A DNA stretch of 40,090 nt from Acidobacteria bacterium 13_2_20CM_57_17 (GTDB lineage: Bacteria > Acidobacteriota > Terriglobia > Acidiferrales > UBA7541): NCBI GenBank assembly GCA_001914785.1, contig MNDE01000007.1, positions 1 through 40,090 of the forward strand, in the 5' to 3' direction. A program made the translations under genes and the position numbers. Below the pieces are notes generated by a model, which was given only the letters and a program-made list of their open reading frames with translations, had not been told where the DNA came from and searched no databases. Positions within the stretch are counted from its first letter, which is position 1; each line of letters begins with the position of its first letter. Below are positions 9,990-17,669 of this stretch, in pieces.

Positions 9990-10886
9990 TCAGGCCGAGC
10001 CGGCTGCTTTGCCTTTGCGGAATTTGGTGTCGGCAGCGAGGCCGAACGCTTCTAGAATGTTGGCTTGCACTTGCTTTGTAAGGGCGTTGATCTCGTCGAC
10101 ACCGATACTTCGGGGGCTAACCACATAGCGCAGCTGCTTCTCTCCCGCGGGAGTCTCGACAATCCGCAGAACGGCGTCCGCGACTTCCTGAGCGTTGCCG
10201 GCCGTGGAGGAAAGTGCCGCGTTGATCTTTGCGGGGATCTCCTTGACAGCGCCATACGTATTGGCGCGAGCCTCGTCGGCGCCCGCCAGGTTATTGCCGA
10301 AAATAGAAGTCTCATATTGGCCGGGTTCGACAATCACGGATTCAATTCCTTGCCCGGCAAGTTCGTAGCGGTACGATTCGGCCAGGGCCTCGAGCGCAAA
10401 TTTGCTGGCGCAATAGAAACCCACCGAAGGGAGAACCACGCGGCCGGCGACGCTGCTGATGTGCATGAGCACCCCGCTGCGTTGGCGGCGCATGTGCGGG
10501 AGCACCGCGCGATTTACGCGCACTGGACCAAGAAAATTGGTGTCCATCAGGCGCCGCGCCTGTTCGGTGGTGACTGCTTCCTCCAGCCCCGTAAGGTAGT
10601 AGCCGGCATTGTTGATGGCCACGTCGATGCGGCCGGCTTTGGCGACGGCGGCATCCACGGCCCGCTGCACCGAGGCGTCGTCGGTTACATCCAGTTCAAG
10701 GACGTGTATCGGCAGCGAATCCTTTTGCGCCAGCGCGCGGATTTCAGAGGCATTCTTGGCGTTGCGGCCTCCGGGGTCACGCATCGTTGCGAAAACAGCG
10801 TGCCCTTTGCGAGCCAGCGTTTCGGTGAACAGTCTGCCGAACCCTGTGCTGGAGCCGGTGATAAAAACTACTTGCTTGGAACTCAT
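9990..10886 (-). CDS. short-chain dehydrogenase/reductase (classical SDR)
   Basis: 298 aa. The Rossmann cofactor motif TGSSTGFG is near the N-terminus. NNAG, the catalytic Ser in HISSVAG and the YxxxK motif YCASK follow in canonical order and spacing. An Arg-Asp segment after beta-2 (ATMRDP) suggests NADP preference. It oxidises or reduces an unknown alcohol/carbonyl. The start at ATG 10886 is preferred over the in-frame ATG at 10892 because the GGGGGA ribosome site directly abuts 10892 but sits about 6 nt from 10886. Confidence 0.92.
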   Translation of the reverse strand: MSSKQVVFITGSSTGFGRLFTETLARKGHAVFATMRDPGGRNAKNASEIRALAQKDSLPIHVLELDVTDDASVQRAVDAAVAKAGRIDVAINNAGYYLTGLEEAVTTEQARRLMDTNFLGPVRVNRAVLPHMRRQRSGVLMHISSVAGRVVLPSVGFYCASKFALEALAESYRYELAGQGIESVIVEPGQYETSIFGNNLAGADEARANTYGAVKEIPAKINAALSSTAGNAQEVADAVLRIVETPAGEKQLRYVVSPRSIGVDEINALTKQVQANILEAFGLAADTKFRKGKAAGSA

Positions 10887-11023
10887 GTTCATCCCCCTTT
10901 CGTGGGCCTACAGTGAACCCGTTTGATGCCGGAAGTAAAGCAGTTAGTTACAAAAAATGAATTCAACCGATTCCTGACGAGGGAAATGAAATGGCGGGTG
11001 ACCCTCACCGTGAAGTGGCTTGC

Positions 11024-11450
11024 GTAGCGGCGGCCTTCAGGCCCCCATTTCCTCTCCTTGTGGGACAGCCATTCCTGGCTGTCCTCCGATTCATCTTCTC
11101 GACTGCACTCGTAGCGGCGGCCTTCAGGCCGCCATTTCCCCTCTTTTGTGGCATAGCCATTCCTGGCTGTGCTCCCTTCTTTGTGGCACAGCCACTCCTG
11201 GCTGTGCGCCTCTCTCCGCACCTGGCGTCCACCGCGACTCCGTCCCGGCCGCACCAAGCCCCACGTCATTTACCTTCCGGATGGTTTTGCGGGACGAATC
11301 GGTCGGCTTGCGCAGAGAGACCGCTTCCTCTCCGCGGTTTATGCGGAGAAATCTCTCTTCTCTTCGGGCGCGTAGCGCCGGGCTTCAGCCCGGCATTTCC
11401 CCGTTTGTGGCACAGCCACTCTTGGCTGTGCTCCGATCTTCATCTTCTCG
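11024..11450 (+). repeat. array of REP-like hairpin repeats
   Basis: Three related units are visible, starting near 11024, 11111 and 11371. Each begins GTAGCG-C-GGGC/GGCC-TTCAG, continues with (G)GCATTTCC, and then has a second hairpin of the CACAGCCA-TGGCTGTG type. An extra second-half unit lies at 11185-11208. Clear hairpins are at 11065-11082, 11117-11133, 11151-11172, 11377-11394 and 11409-11431. Units 1 and 3 share the tail CATCTTCTCGA. The spacing is irregular and the elements are palindromic, so this is a REP/BIME-like array, not CRISPR. Between units there is no coding sequence I can support. Confidence 0.8.
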
Positions 11451-11514
11451 ATTGGGCCAAGAAGCGCAAGATGAAGTGGGTGGCCTCCCAACATCCCGAA
11501 GCAGATGCGATGTC

Positions 11515-11592
11515 TTGTGTCGTGCGCATCAGCCGGGAGAGCGCCTCGTTCGCAGGGAGGAGCCGAGTGTTTGAATCCCTTCTCGCCCGCCA
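11515..11592 (+). pseudogene. degenerate tRNA (anticodon CGC-like)
   Basis: Several tRNA parts are recognisable in order: a D-arm TCAGCCGGGAGAGC, an anticodon arm CCTCG-TTCGCAG-GGAGG (loop anticodon CGC, one stem mismatch), a T-arm with loop TTTGAAT and mismatches, and a 3' end CTCGCCC-G-CCA with an encoded CCA at 11590-11592. The 5' acceptor strand no longer pairs with CTCGCCC, and an extra base sits in the D-stem. I infer a decayed tRNA or an att-site remnant rather than a working gene. Confidence 0.5.
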
Positions 11593-11655
11593 AAATTACC
11601 CATAAACAGGTATATTTTGAAGCACAGCCCCCCGCGGTGAGCTTTCAGCTTAAGT

Positions 11656-12129
11656 CTAGCTTAAGCTAATCGTGAAATATCTCGTCGAATCCGGTCCTGC
11701 CGCTCTCACATCTCCAAGATATTTAGACCATCCGGTTTCGAAATCTCGTAGTAGCCCCCGAGGTTCTATCTCAGGCTTATCTCCGTGTATAAAGGAGAAA
11801 TCTGGTACTCGATTCCCCCGTGCATGATTGTGAAGTTGTGGGCAAGCCCGCACCGAACATCCTTGTAAAGCCACTCAACCCAAACTATACGATGGTTCGG
11901 CTTCTGACTAGGCAGCTGCATGTAGCGAGTTACAAAACCTGTGAAAAACCTTTTGTCTTCACCTCGTTTTGCTTCCCTCCCCGCATAAAACGTGCTCGCT
12001 GCGGAGATACCGGCACATATAGCCGTAGCCAGAATCAACCCTAGGTCGTTCCCTGGTGTCTTCATTGCCTCGCGACAGGGAGCAATCAGAATTTTTTCAA
12101 CTCTCGCTTCTAGATACAGGACCTTGCCG
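11656..12129 (-). pseudogene. C-terminal part of a frameshifted gene, HEPN-like
   Basis: This is the continuation of the frame that ends at 12130. If one T is removed from the T4 run at 12132-12135, the upstream frame reads on through DGKVLYLEARVEKI into a segment containing YKDVRCGLAHNF, a pattern seen in HEPN-like proteins. A second missing base near 11804 (C2 to C3 on the coding strand) would restore a run to the stop at 11656, including GLLRDFETGWSKYLGDVR. The restored product from 12486 would be about 276 aa. Assignment to HEPN is by eye only. Base composition is lower in GC than flanking genes, suggesting acquired DNA. Confidence 0.45.
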
Positions 12130-12486
12130 TCAAAACTGAGCAGCGTAAATAATCTCAGCGCGAGGATATTCCGGGTCGCCGTCTCTAAAGACTTCTTTCA
12201 GTTCCTTGTGGTACTTGCGATTCGCGGCTTTCATTGCGTCGCTTGCATTTTTCATCCCCCCACGCGCGCGCTCAGCCGCATCCCACATTTCCTCTATCAA
12301 CGCGTCGATGAGTGGCCCGTGCCCAGCGCCAACAAAAACTGCGAACAATCCTTTTCGTTTTGACTTTCCTTCTGGCCGAATCTCGGCTTTGGGGGTATCG
12401 ACTTTAAGGTAGCCGTCAAGAGTTTCTTGTGAATCCGCGCATAAAACGATGCCATCCGTGCAACAAAACCCCGCAACCATCGTCAT
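12130..12486 (-). pseudogene. Ntn-hydrolase/proteasome-like protein, truncated by frameshift
   Basis: The readable part is 118 aa. The ATG at 12486 is chosen because GGGAGGA lies about 5 nt upstream; a longer reading to 12600 has no ribosome site. The N-terminus MTMVAGFCCTDGIVLCADSQ resembles proteasome-beta/HslV-type Ntn hydrolases, with the usual DGIVLCADS strand. The helical region DALIEEMWDAAERARGG fits the same fold. Reading stops at 12130 just after AAQF, where one surplus T appears to break the frame. It could be a real pseudogene or a homopolymer sequencing error. Substrate and role are unknown. Confidence 0.55.
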
Positions 12487-12640
12487 GACGGTCCTCCCAT
12501 GCTTCGGAGGGTATCTTACGCGCTTACTTTTGTGAAGTGAATAATCGTGTTCCAAAACTGTATCAAAACAAAGGGTTTTAACTATCTTTAGAATGAACAC
12601 TTATTAAAAATAGGGGAGGGGGGTCCAGTTATTGTTAACT

Positions 12641-12662
12641 AGAAATCCCAAGAAGGATTTCT
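12641..12662. repeat. 8-bp inverted repeat
   Basis: AGAAATCC-caagaa-GGATTTCT forms a short A/T-rich hairpin between the decayed gene and the MFS gene end. It lacks a following T-run on either strand, so I do not call it a terminator. Confidence 0.4.
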
Positions 12663-12707
12663 ATCCCGAGGGAGCATCGCGACCGAGTGACCTCTCTTAA
12701 CATGAGA

Positions 12708-14072
12708 TCAACGGCCGCTCCGGCGCCGCTTAAGGAGGTTGGCAAAGCGTCGGCCCGTCTGCTGAGACCCCTTCGGACTCCCTCCATGAACCACTCCGAT
12801 CAGGTCTCTCACAGCCTCGTACGGAGTAGGCTGGACCGCTTCACTCGGCCTTGTCACGTACACCGCCAGCAGCAGGCTCGCTCCCAGAAGCAACGCCGCC
12901 AGATAGTACGGCGCTCCCGGCAGATGAAGCCCGTAACGAGGCGAAATGGCAATCGTGAAAATTTGCGTGAACAGCACCGGGCCCGCCATCCCCGTGATGG
13001 CGCGAAGCGAATTAATAGCGCCTTGCAATTTGCCTTGGGACGACGGATCGACGTGCCGCGACATCAGCGACTGCATGGCGGGAGCCGCAATGCCCCACAG
13101 CGCAATGAAAGGAATTACAGCGAGGATGACCCATCCGTGCGCCGACAGCGCAAAGCCCGCGAAGCCGAGTGTCCCAAACACCAAGCCAGACAAAAGGCTG
13201 CGCCGTTCGCCAAAGCGTTTCACAAACGGTCCGACAAGCATCCCGGAAACCACCGCCGCACACACACCCACAACGGCCAGGGAAAGACCAACGTCCCGCC
13301 GGCTCCACGCGTAGCGGTATTCCGTGTAAAGCGCCCACATCGAAGGCAGCGAGTTGTGTGCCAGATAGTAAAGCGTTGTCACCACGGCAAGCCCGCCGAG
13401 TTCTCGATTCGCGCTAAGAAGCCTCAGTGACCCCAGAGGATTTGCCATGTGCCAGGCGCTCTTCGCGCGCCGCTCCGGCGGCAACGATTCCGGCAGCACG
13501 AAATAACCGTAGAGCGCATTGCCCAGGCTCAATGCCGCAGCCGCCCAGAACGGAAAACGCAGATTCATGTTGCCCAGCCAGCCTCCCACGGCCGGCCCAA
13601 TCACAAACCCCAAACCGAACACCGCGCTAATCAGGCCGAACGGTTTCGCCCGCTCCTCTGGCTTCGTCACATCGGTGACATAAGCGAACGCCGTGGATAT
13701 GTTGGAAGTCGTGATGCCCGAAATGATGCGGCCCACCAGAAGCCACCGCAGCGACGGCGCCACCGCCATGAAAACGTAATCGATGCTCAATCCGAAGCAC
13801 GAAATCAAAATCACCGGGCGCCGTCCAAAGCGGTCCGACCATGCGCCCAGAATCGGCGAAAAAATAAATTGCATGGTGGCCCACGCAAATCCGAAATAGC
13901 CGGTGACGCTGGAAGCGCGGGCAAAATCTCCGCCCTCGAATTGCCGGATGAGGTCTGGCAGCACCGGCGCGATGATGCCAAACGCCACCATGTCAAACGC
14001 CACTACGATCAGGATGAAAGTAAAAGCGGCCCGGCCAACGCTCGGCGCGGGCGTATTGGTGGGTTCAGGCAT
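12708..14072 (-). CDS. MFS efflux transporter, TetA-like
   Basis: 454 aa with about twelve hydrophobic segments. MFS motif A is clear between helices 2 and 3 (GAWSDRFGRRPV), and GFVIGPAVGGWLG is the motif C antiporter signature of drug:H+ exporters. The N-terminal DMVAFGIIAPVLPDLI is typical of the tetracycline-resistance TetA branch. It probably exports a small molecule in exchange for protons across the inner membrane; a tetracycline substrate is not established. The C-terminus is a basic tail. It ends 15 nt upstream of the rnj stop side, same strand, so it may be read from an rnj transcript. Confidence 0.9.
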   Translation of the reverse strand: MPEPTNTPAPSVGRAAFTFILIVVAFDMVAFGIIAPVLPDLIRQFEGGDFARASSVTGYFGFAWATMQFIFSPILGAWSDRFGRRPVILISCFGLSIDYVFMAVAPSLRWLLVGRIISGITTSNISTAFAYVTDVTKPEERAKPFGLISAVFGLGFVIGPAVGGWLGNMNLRFPFWAAAALSLGNALYGYFVLPESLPPERRAKSAWHMANPLGSLRLLSANRELGGLAVVTTLYYLAHNSLPSMWALYTEYRYAWSRRDVGLSLAVVGVCAAVVSGMLVGPFVKRFGERRSLLSGLVFGTLGFAGFALSAHGWVILAVIPFIALWGIAAPAMQSLMSRHVDPSSQGKLQGAINSLRAITGMAGPVLFTQIFTIAISPRYGLHLPGAPYYLAALLLGASLLLAVYVTRPSEAVQPTPYEAVRDLIGVVHGGSPKGSQQTGRRFANLLKRRRSGR

Positions 14073-14087
14073 TGGCAGGGCAGCCTG

Positions 14088-15779
14088 CTAGACCTCGAGA
14101 ATCACGGGAAGAATCAGCGGCCGCTTGGAAGTTTGTTTGTTGATGTAGCGCTTCAGGTCCACGCGAATTTTTTCCTTGATGACGCCCCAGTCCGATTTTT
14201 CCTCGGCGTTGGATTCCTCGACGGTCTTCATGACTACCACTCGTGCGCCCGTGATCAGTTCCTGTCCGTTGTCGCTCATCAATCCGCGCGTCACGATTTC
14301 CGGGTGTGATTCCATTTTTCCGGTGTGCTTGTCGATCGCAATGATCGGTACCACAATGCCGTCCTCGGAAAGATGCTTGCGGTCGCGAATCACCACCTCT
14401 TCAATCTCTTCGAGCGAACCGGAATCCACGCAAACGCGCCCGGCCGTCACCGGTTCCAGTCGTCGCGCGCCATCTTCCGTGAATTCGACCGGCCTGCCGT
14501 CTTCGAGCAGCAAAATTTCTTGCGAAACGGATCCCAGTTGATGCGCCAGCGCCGCGTGCCGGAACAGGTGACGGTATTCCCCGTGTACCGGGATGAAATA
14601 TTTCGGTTTCACCAGTTGCAGCAAAAGTTTCTGCTCTTCCTGGCTGCCGTGGCCGGAAACGTGGATGATTCCGCCGGAATTGTCGTAATAAACCAGCGCG
14701 CGCCGCCGGAACATGTGATCCAGCATGCGGAAAATGGATTTTTCATTCCCCGGAATGATGCGCGCGGAAAGAATCACGCTGTCGTTTTCATCCACGGAAA
14801 CAAACCGGTGATTGTCCACGGCGATTCGCGAAAGTGACGACATCGGCTCCGCCTGGCTGCCGCTCGCCAAAATGATGATGCGCTTCGGATCGAATCCGCG
14901 AATGTCCTGCGGGCGAACGACCATTCCATCCGGAATTTGCAAAATTTCCAGGGAGTGCGCGATCTCCACGTTGTCGACCATGCTGCGCCCGACGAACGCC
15001 ACTTTGCGGCCCACGCGCGACCCAATGTCGATGACCTGCTGAATGCGATGAATCGACGAAGCGAAGCACGACAAAATCACGCGCCGCGGTGCCGAGCGGC
15101 ACAATTCTTCAATTCGCGGAACGACAGCCCGCTCCGATGGCGTAAACCCGGGGCGCTCCACGTTCGTCGAATCGCTGAACAGTGCCAGCACTCCCTCCGT
15201 TCCGTATTTTGCGAACGAGTGCAAATCAAACGGCGCACCGCCCACCGGTGTCTGATCGATCTTAAAATCTCCAGTGTGAATCACCACGCCCAGCGGCGTG
15301 CGAATCGCCAGCGCCACGCAATCCACCGTGCTGTGCGTCACGGAAATGAATTCAATCTCAAACGGCCCGATCTCCACCAGCCGCCCGGGCAGCACTTCGC
15401 GCAGCGTGCTCGACTCCAGCAAGCCCGCTTCATCCAGCCGTTTTTTCACCAGCGCCAGCGTGAAACGCGTCCCGTACACCGGAACGTTCAAATCGCGCAG
15501 GATATACGGCAGCGCCCCGATGTGATCTTCATGCCCGTGCGTCAGCACAATTGCGCGAACGTGCGCGCGGTTCTGTTTCAAGTAAGTGATGTCGGGAATC
15601 ACCAGGTCGACGCCCAGCAGTTCCGATTCCGGGAACATCATGCCCGCGTCGATGACGATGATCTCGTCGCCGAGCCGCAATGCCATCATGTTCATTCCGA
15701 ATTCGCCGAGGCCACCCAGGGGGATGGCAGTGAGGGATTGCGCGGTCTTGCTCAATGAAGCGTCAGCTCCGGGACGCAA
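14088..15779 (-). CDS. rnj: ribonuclease J (MBL-fold exo/endonuclease)
   Basis: 563 aa. The zinc-binding HGHEDH motif begins at His81. Later ligands are in SVTHSTVDC and HTGDFKIDQTP, and the beta-CASP part has SGHGSQEEQ and PVHGEYRHL. The enzyme degrades and matures mRNA and rRNA from the 5' end. The C-terminal domain (about 450-563) is the RNase J tail. The start is ambiguous: TTG at 15779 or TTG at 15753 (giving MSKTAQSLTAIPLGG); neither has a strong Shine-Dalgarno, and the shorter form matches typical RNase J N-termini. Confidence 0.93.
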   Translation of the reverse strand: MRPGADASLSKTAQSLTAIPLGGLGEFGMNMMALRLGDEIIVIDAGMMFPESELLGVDLVIPDITYLKQNRAHVRAIVLTHGHEDHIGALPYILRDLNVPVYGTRFTLALVKKRLDEAGLLESSTLREVLPGRLVEIGPFEIEFISVTHSTVDCVALAIRTPLGVVIHTGDFKIDQTPVGGAPFDLHSFAKYGTEGVLALFSDSTNVERPGFTPSERAVVPRIEELCRSAPRRVILSCFASSIHRIQQVIDIGSRVGRKVAFVGRSMVDNVEIAHSLEILQIPDGMVVRPQDIRGFDPKRIIILASGSQAEPMSSLSRIAVDNHRFVSVDENDSVILSARIIPGNEKSIFRMLDHMFRRRALVYYDNSGGIIHVSGHGSQEEQKLLLQLVKPKYFIPVHGEYRHLFRHAALAHQLGSVSQEILLLEDGRPVEFTEDGARRLEPVTAGRVCVDSGSLEEIEEVVIRDRKHLSEDGIVVPIIAIDKHTGKMESHPEIVTRGLMSDNGQELITGARVVVMKTVEESNAEEKSDWGVIKEKIRVDLKRYINKQTSKRPLILPVILEV

Positions 15780-15872
15780 ACGAGAATCGTATCATAGGAA
15801 CTGATTCGTAACTGGTGACTCGTAACCTCGCAAAAACAATTGCTCGTAAACAAATTGGATGAACTCGCGCGT

Positions 15873-16178
15873 TCAGTGATGATTGCCGCCAACAAAAAGA
15901 TGAGCGATGGATACGAGAATGACCGCGCCGAGTGTCGCGGCGGCGAGTGAGTAAAGAAATCCACCGCCGAAGATTCCGAGCTTCACAAAGACCCAGCCTC
16001 CGATGTAGGAACCAATCAAGCCAAGCACAATGTCCGCGATGCATCCAAATCCGCGTCCACGCGCAATTTTTCCCGCGAGCCATCCTGCGACCAGGCCAAG
16101 TAGAAGCCACGAAACGAAGCCGTGCGATTGGAACCAGATTCCGAAACCCTGCTGAAAGAGCAAGTGTGCGGCGAACAT
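15873..16178 (-). CDS. GlsB/YeaQ/YmgE-family small membrane protein
   Basis: 101 aa from ATG at 16178, chosen because TGGAGG lies 4 nt upstream; the longer frame reading to 16340 has no ribosome site. Three hydrophobic helices carry the family pattern: WLLLGLVAGWLAGKIARGRGFG, then DIVLGLIGSYIGGWVF and a Gly/Ala-rich last helix. Members are stress-associated inner-membrane proteins once named transglycosylase-associated; the molecular role is not known. The C-terminus ends GGNHH. It stands alone, 93 nt from rnj. Confidence 0.85.
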   Translation of the reverse strand: MFAAHLLFQQGFGIWFQSHGFVSWLLLGLVAGWLAGKIARGRGFGCIADIVLGLIGSYIGGWVFVKLGIFGGGFLYSLAAATLGAVILVSIAHLFVGGNHH

Positions 16179-16343
16179 GAAGCCTCCAGAGCGAGCACTG
16201 ATTGTAGCTGACCTACCCTGAATGTCAGTCCATAATCGGGTGCGAACAGGAAGTCGCGAGGGAGATCTGATCCTTCGACCTGTTGACACTCGCTCAGGAC
16301 TCGTCCCGGAAGAACGTGCGGGATGCAAAAACGCGCACATCCG

Positions 16344-17417
16344 TCATCGTATGCTCGGTTGCTGCTGCGTCATGCAATGAATTGTGCCGAGGCCCAGCAC
16401 TAAATCGCGGCAGGCGATGCCAACGACTTCGCGATCGGGAAATAGTTTTGCCAGAGTGTTCAGCGCGACGCGGTCATTCGGATCGTTGAACGTGGGCACG
16501 AGCACAATTTTGTTGGCGATGTAAAAATTCGCGTAGCTCGCGGGAAGCCGAAAATCTTCGAAATAAACCGGTGCGGGCATCGGCAGCGTTTCCAAACGCA
16601 GCTGTCGCCCGTCCTGATCTTTCATCGCTTTCAGTAGTGCGAGATTGTCTTGCAGCACGTCGTAATTTACATCTTTCGGATCATCCTCGACAATCGTTAC
16701 GACCGTTGACGGATTGACGAAACGCGCAAGATCGTCGACATGGCCGTGGGTGTCATCGCCGGCGATTCCATTTTTCAGCCAGAGAACGTTTATTACGCCA
16801 AAGTATTCGCGAAAGACTTCGGCGTAATCCTCTTTGGCGAATCCGCGATTTCTTTCCTGCACTTTGCTGAGCAGGCATTCTTCCGTGGTAAGAAGCGTCC
16901 CGCGGCCGTTGACGTCAATGCTGCCGCCTTCGAGGATCACGCGGCGGCCTTTGTGCCGCGGCTGCCAGACGCGGCGTTTTAATTGTTGATTGGTTTTGGC
17001 GGCGACGGCGGCGTCTTTTTTGTGATTTGGATATTTGGCCCAGCCGTTGAAAAGAAAATTGTTGTAGGCGACTTCTCCGGCTTGGTTTCGAACGCAGATA
17101 GGGCCGGAGTCGCGCATCCAGCCGCGATCGGTAGGCACGCGGAAAAATTCGACGGCATCGAGATTTGCTCCAGATTGTTTCAGCATGCTTCGAACGCGCG
17201 CTTCGGCGGCGCGATTGTCGACGAGGAGATAGACGCGCTCGACATGCGACAAGTGGCGGACGATTTCTGCGAAGGCCCAGGGAATGGCGGCGAATTTTCC
17301 GGGCCAGTCGGTTACTTCGTGCGGCCAGCCGAGCCAGGTGGCTTCGTGAGGTTCCCATTCGGCGGGCATACGAAAGCCGAGAGAGAAGGGAGTAGAGATA
17401 AGTTGATCTCTAGGCAC
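16344..17417 (-). CDS. aguA: agmatine deiminase (agmatine iminohydrolase)
   Basis: 357 aa. It hydrolyses agmatine to N-carbamoylputrescine and ammonia. The family signature GFRMPAEWEPHEATWLGWP is at the N-terminus, DDTHGHVDDLARF is the catalytic Asp/His region, and the nucleophile Cys348 is in GTIHCMTQQQP. The start taken is GTG at 17417, which keeps the whole GFRMPAEWEP motif; ATG at 17369 would lose part of it. Upstream sequence contains a second copy of the SLGFRMP coding stretch (17471-17491), preceded by a plausible MKTPLQIKTP start, so the original 5' end may have been displaced by an insertion. It sits downstream of aguB on the same strand. Confidence 0.93.
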   Translation of the reverse strand: MPRDQLISTPFSLGFRMPAEWEPHEATWLGWPHEVTDWPGKFAAIPWAFAEIVRHLSHVERVYLLVDNRAAEARVRSMLKQSGANLDAVEFFRVPTDRGWMRDSGPICVRNQAGEVAYNNFLFNGWAKYPNHKKDAAVAAKTNQQLKRRVWQPRHKGRRVILEGGSIDVNGRGTLLTTEECLLSKVQERNRGFAKEDYAEVFREYFGVINVLWLKNGIAGDDTHGHVDDLARFVNPSTVVTIVEDDPKDVNYDVLQDNLALLKAMKDQDGRQLRLETLPMPAPVYFEDFRLPASYANFYIANKIVLVPTFNDPNDRVALNTLAKLFPDREVVGIACRDLVLGLGTIHCMTQQQPSIR

Positions 17418-17491
17418 TGGCTGGACCTCGATCGTGGAGAGGCAGACAGGCTGAAGCCTGTCCTACTAGTGGCATGCGAAAGCCGAGAGAG
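17365..17491. repeat. 21-bp direct repeat flanking a hairpin at the aguA 5' end
   Basis: Copies at 17365-17385 and 17471-17491 differ at one base (GGCATACGAAAGCC versus GGCATGCGAAAGCC, then GAGAGAG). Both encode SLGFRMP on the minus strand. The 85 nt between them contain the palindrome GACAGGCT-GA-AGCCTGTC at 17445-17462. This looks like a REP-type insertion with a duplicated target. Confidence 0.7.
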
Positions 17492-17523
17492 CCGGGCGTT
17501 TTTATTTGCAACGGGGTCTTCAT

Positions 17524-17669
17524 TGGGAAAAGGAATTTAACACAGAGATCACCGAGGTTGGAGCACAGAGAACGCAGAGAAAACAAGGAGGGAAGAATTA
17601 ACAAAGAGGGCAGAGAAAGAAAGGAACGCATAAAACACGGAAACTAAAAAGCGGGGAGAGAAGAGCACG
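17524..17669. other. purine-rich non-coding spacer between aguB and aguA
   Basis: This stretch is biased to A and G on the plus strand, with recurring CACAGAG/GCAGAGAA/AGAGGG pieces. Possible reading frames look like low-complexity shadows (LSLPSLLILPSLF). I see no gene, hairpin terminator or promoter I can support. Confidence 0.5.

Noticed and set aside
11024..11450. CRISPR array
   Set aside because: The repeats are palindromic elements of differing length with irregular spacing and no unique equal-length spacers, and no cas genes are near.
12130..12600. Longer start at 12600 for the Ntn-hydrolase-like gene
   Set aside because: No ribosome site at 12600, and the extra 38 residues do not look like the family N-terminus, while 12486 has GGGAGGA well placed.
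12641..12662. Rho-independent terminator
   Set aside because: The hairpin is A/T-rich and short, with no T-run on either side.
13449..14309. Plus-strand reading frame opposite the MFS and rnj genes
   Set aside because: It spans two well-identified minus-strand genes and has an Arg/His-rich, shadow-like composition.
17410..17523. Independent small gene at the aguA 5' end
   Set aside because: The frame MKTPLQIKTP-SLGFRMP then stops after inserted sequence; it is better read as the old aguA start cut off by an insertion.
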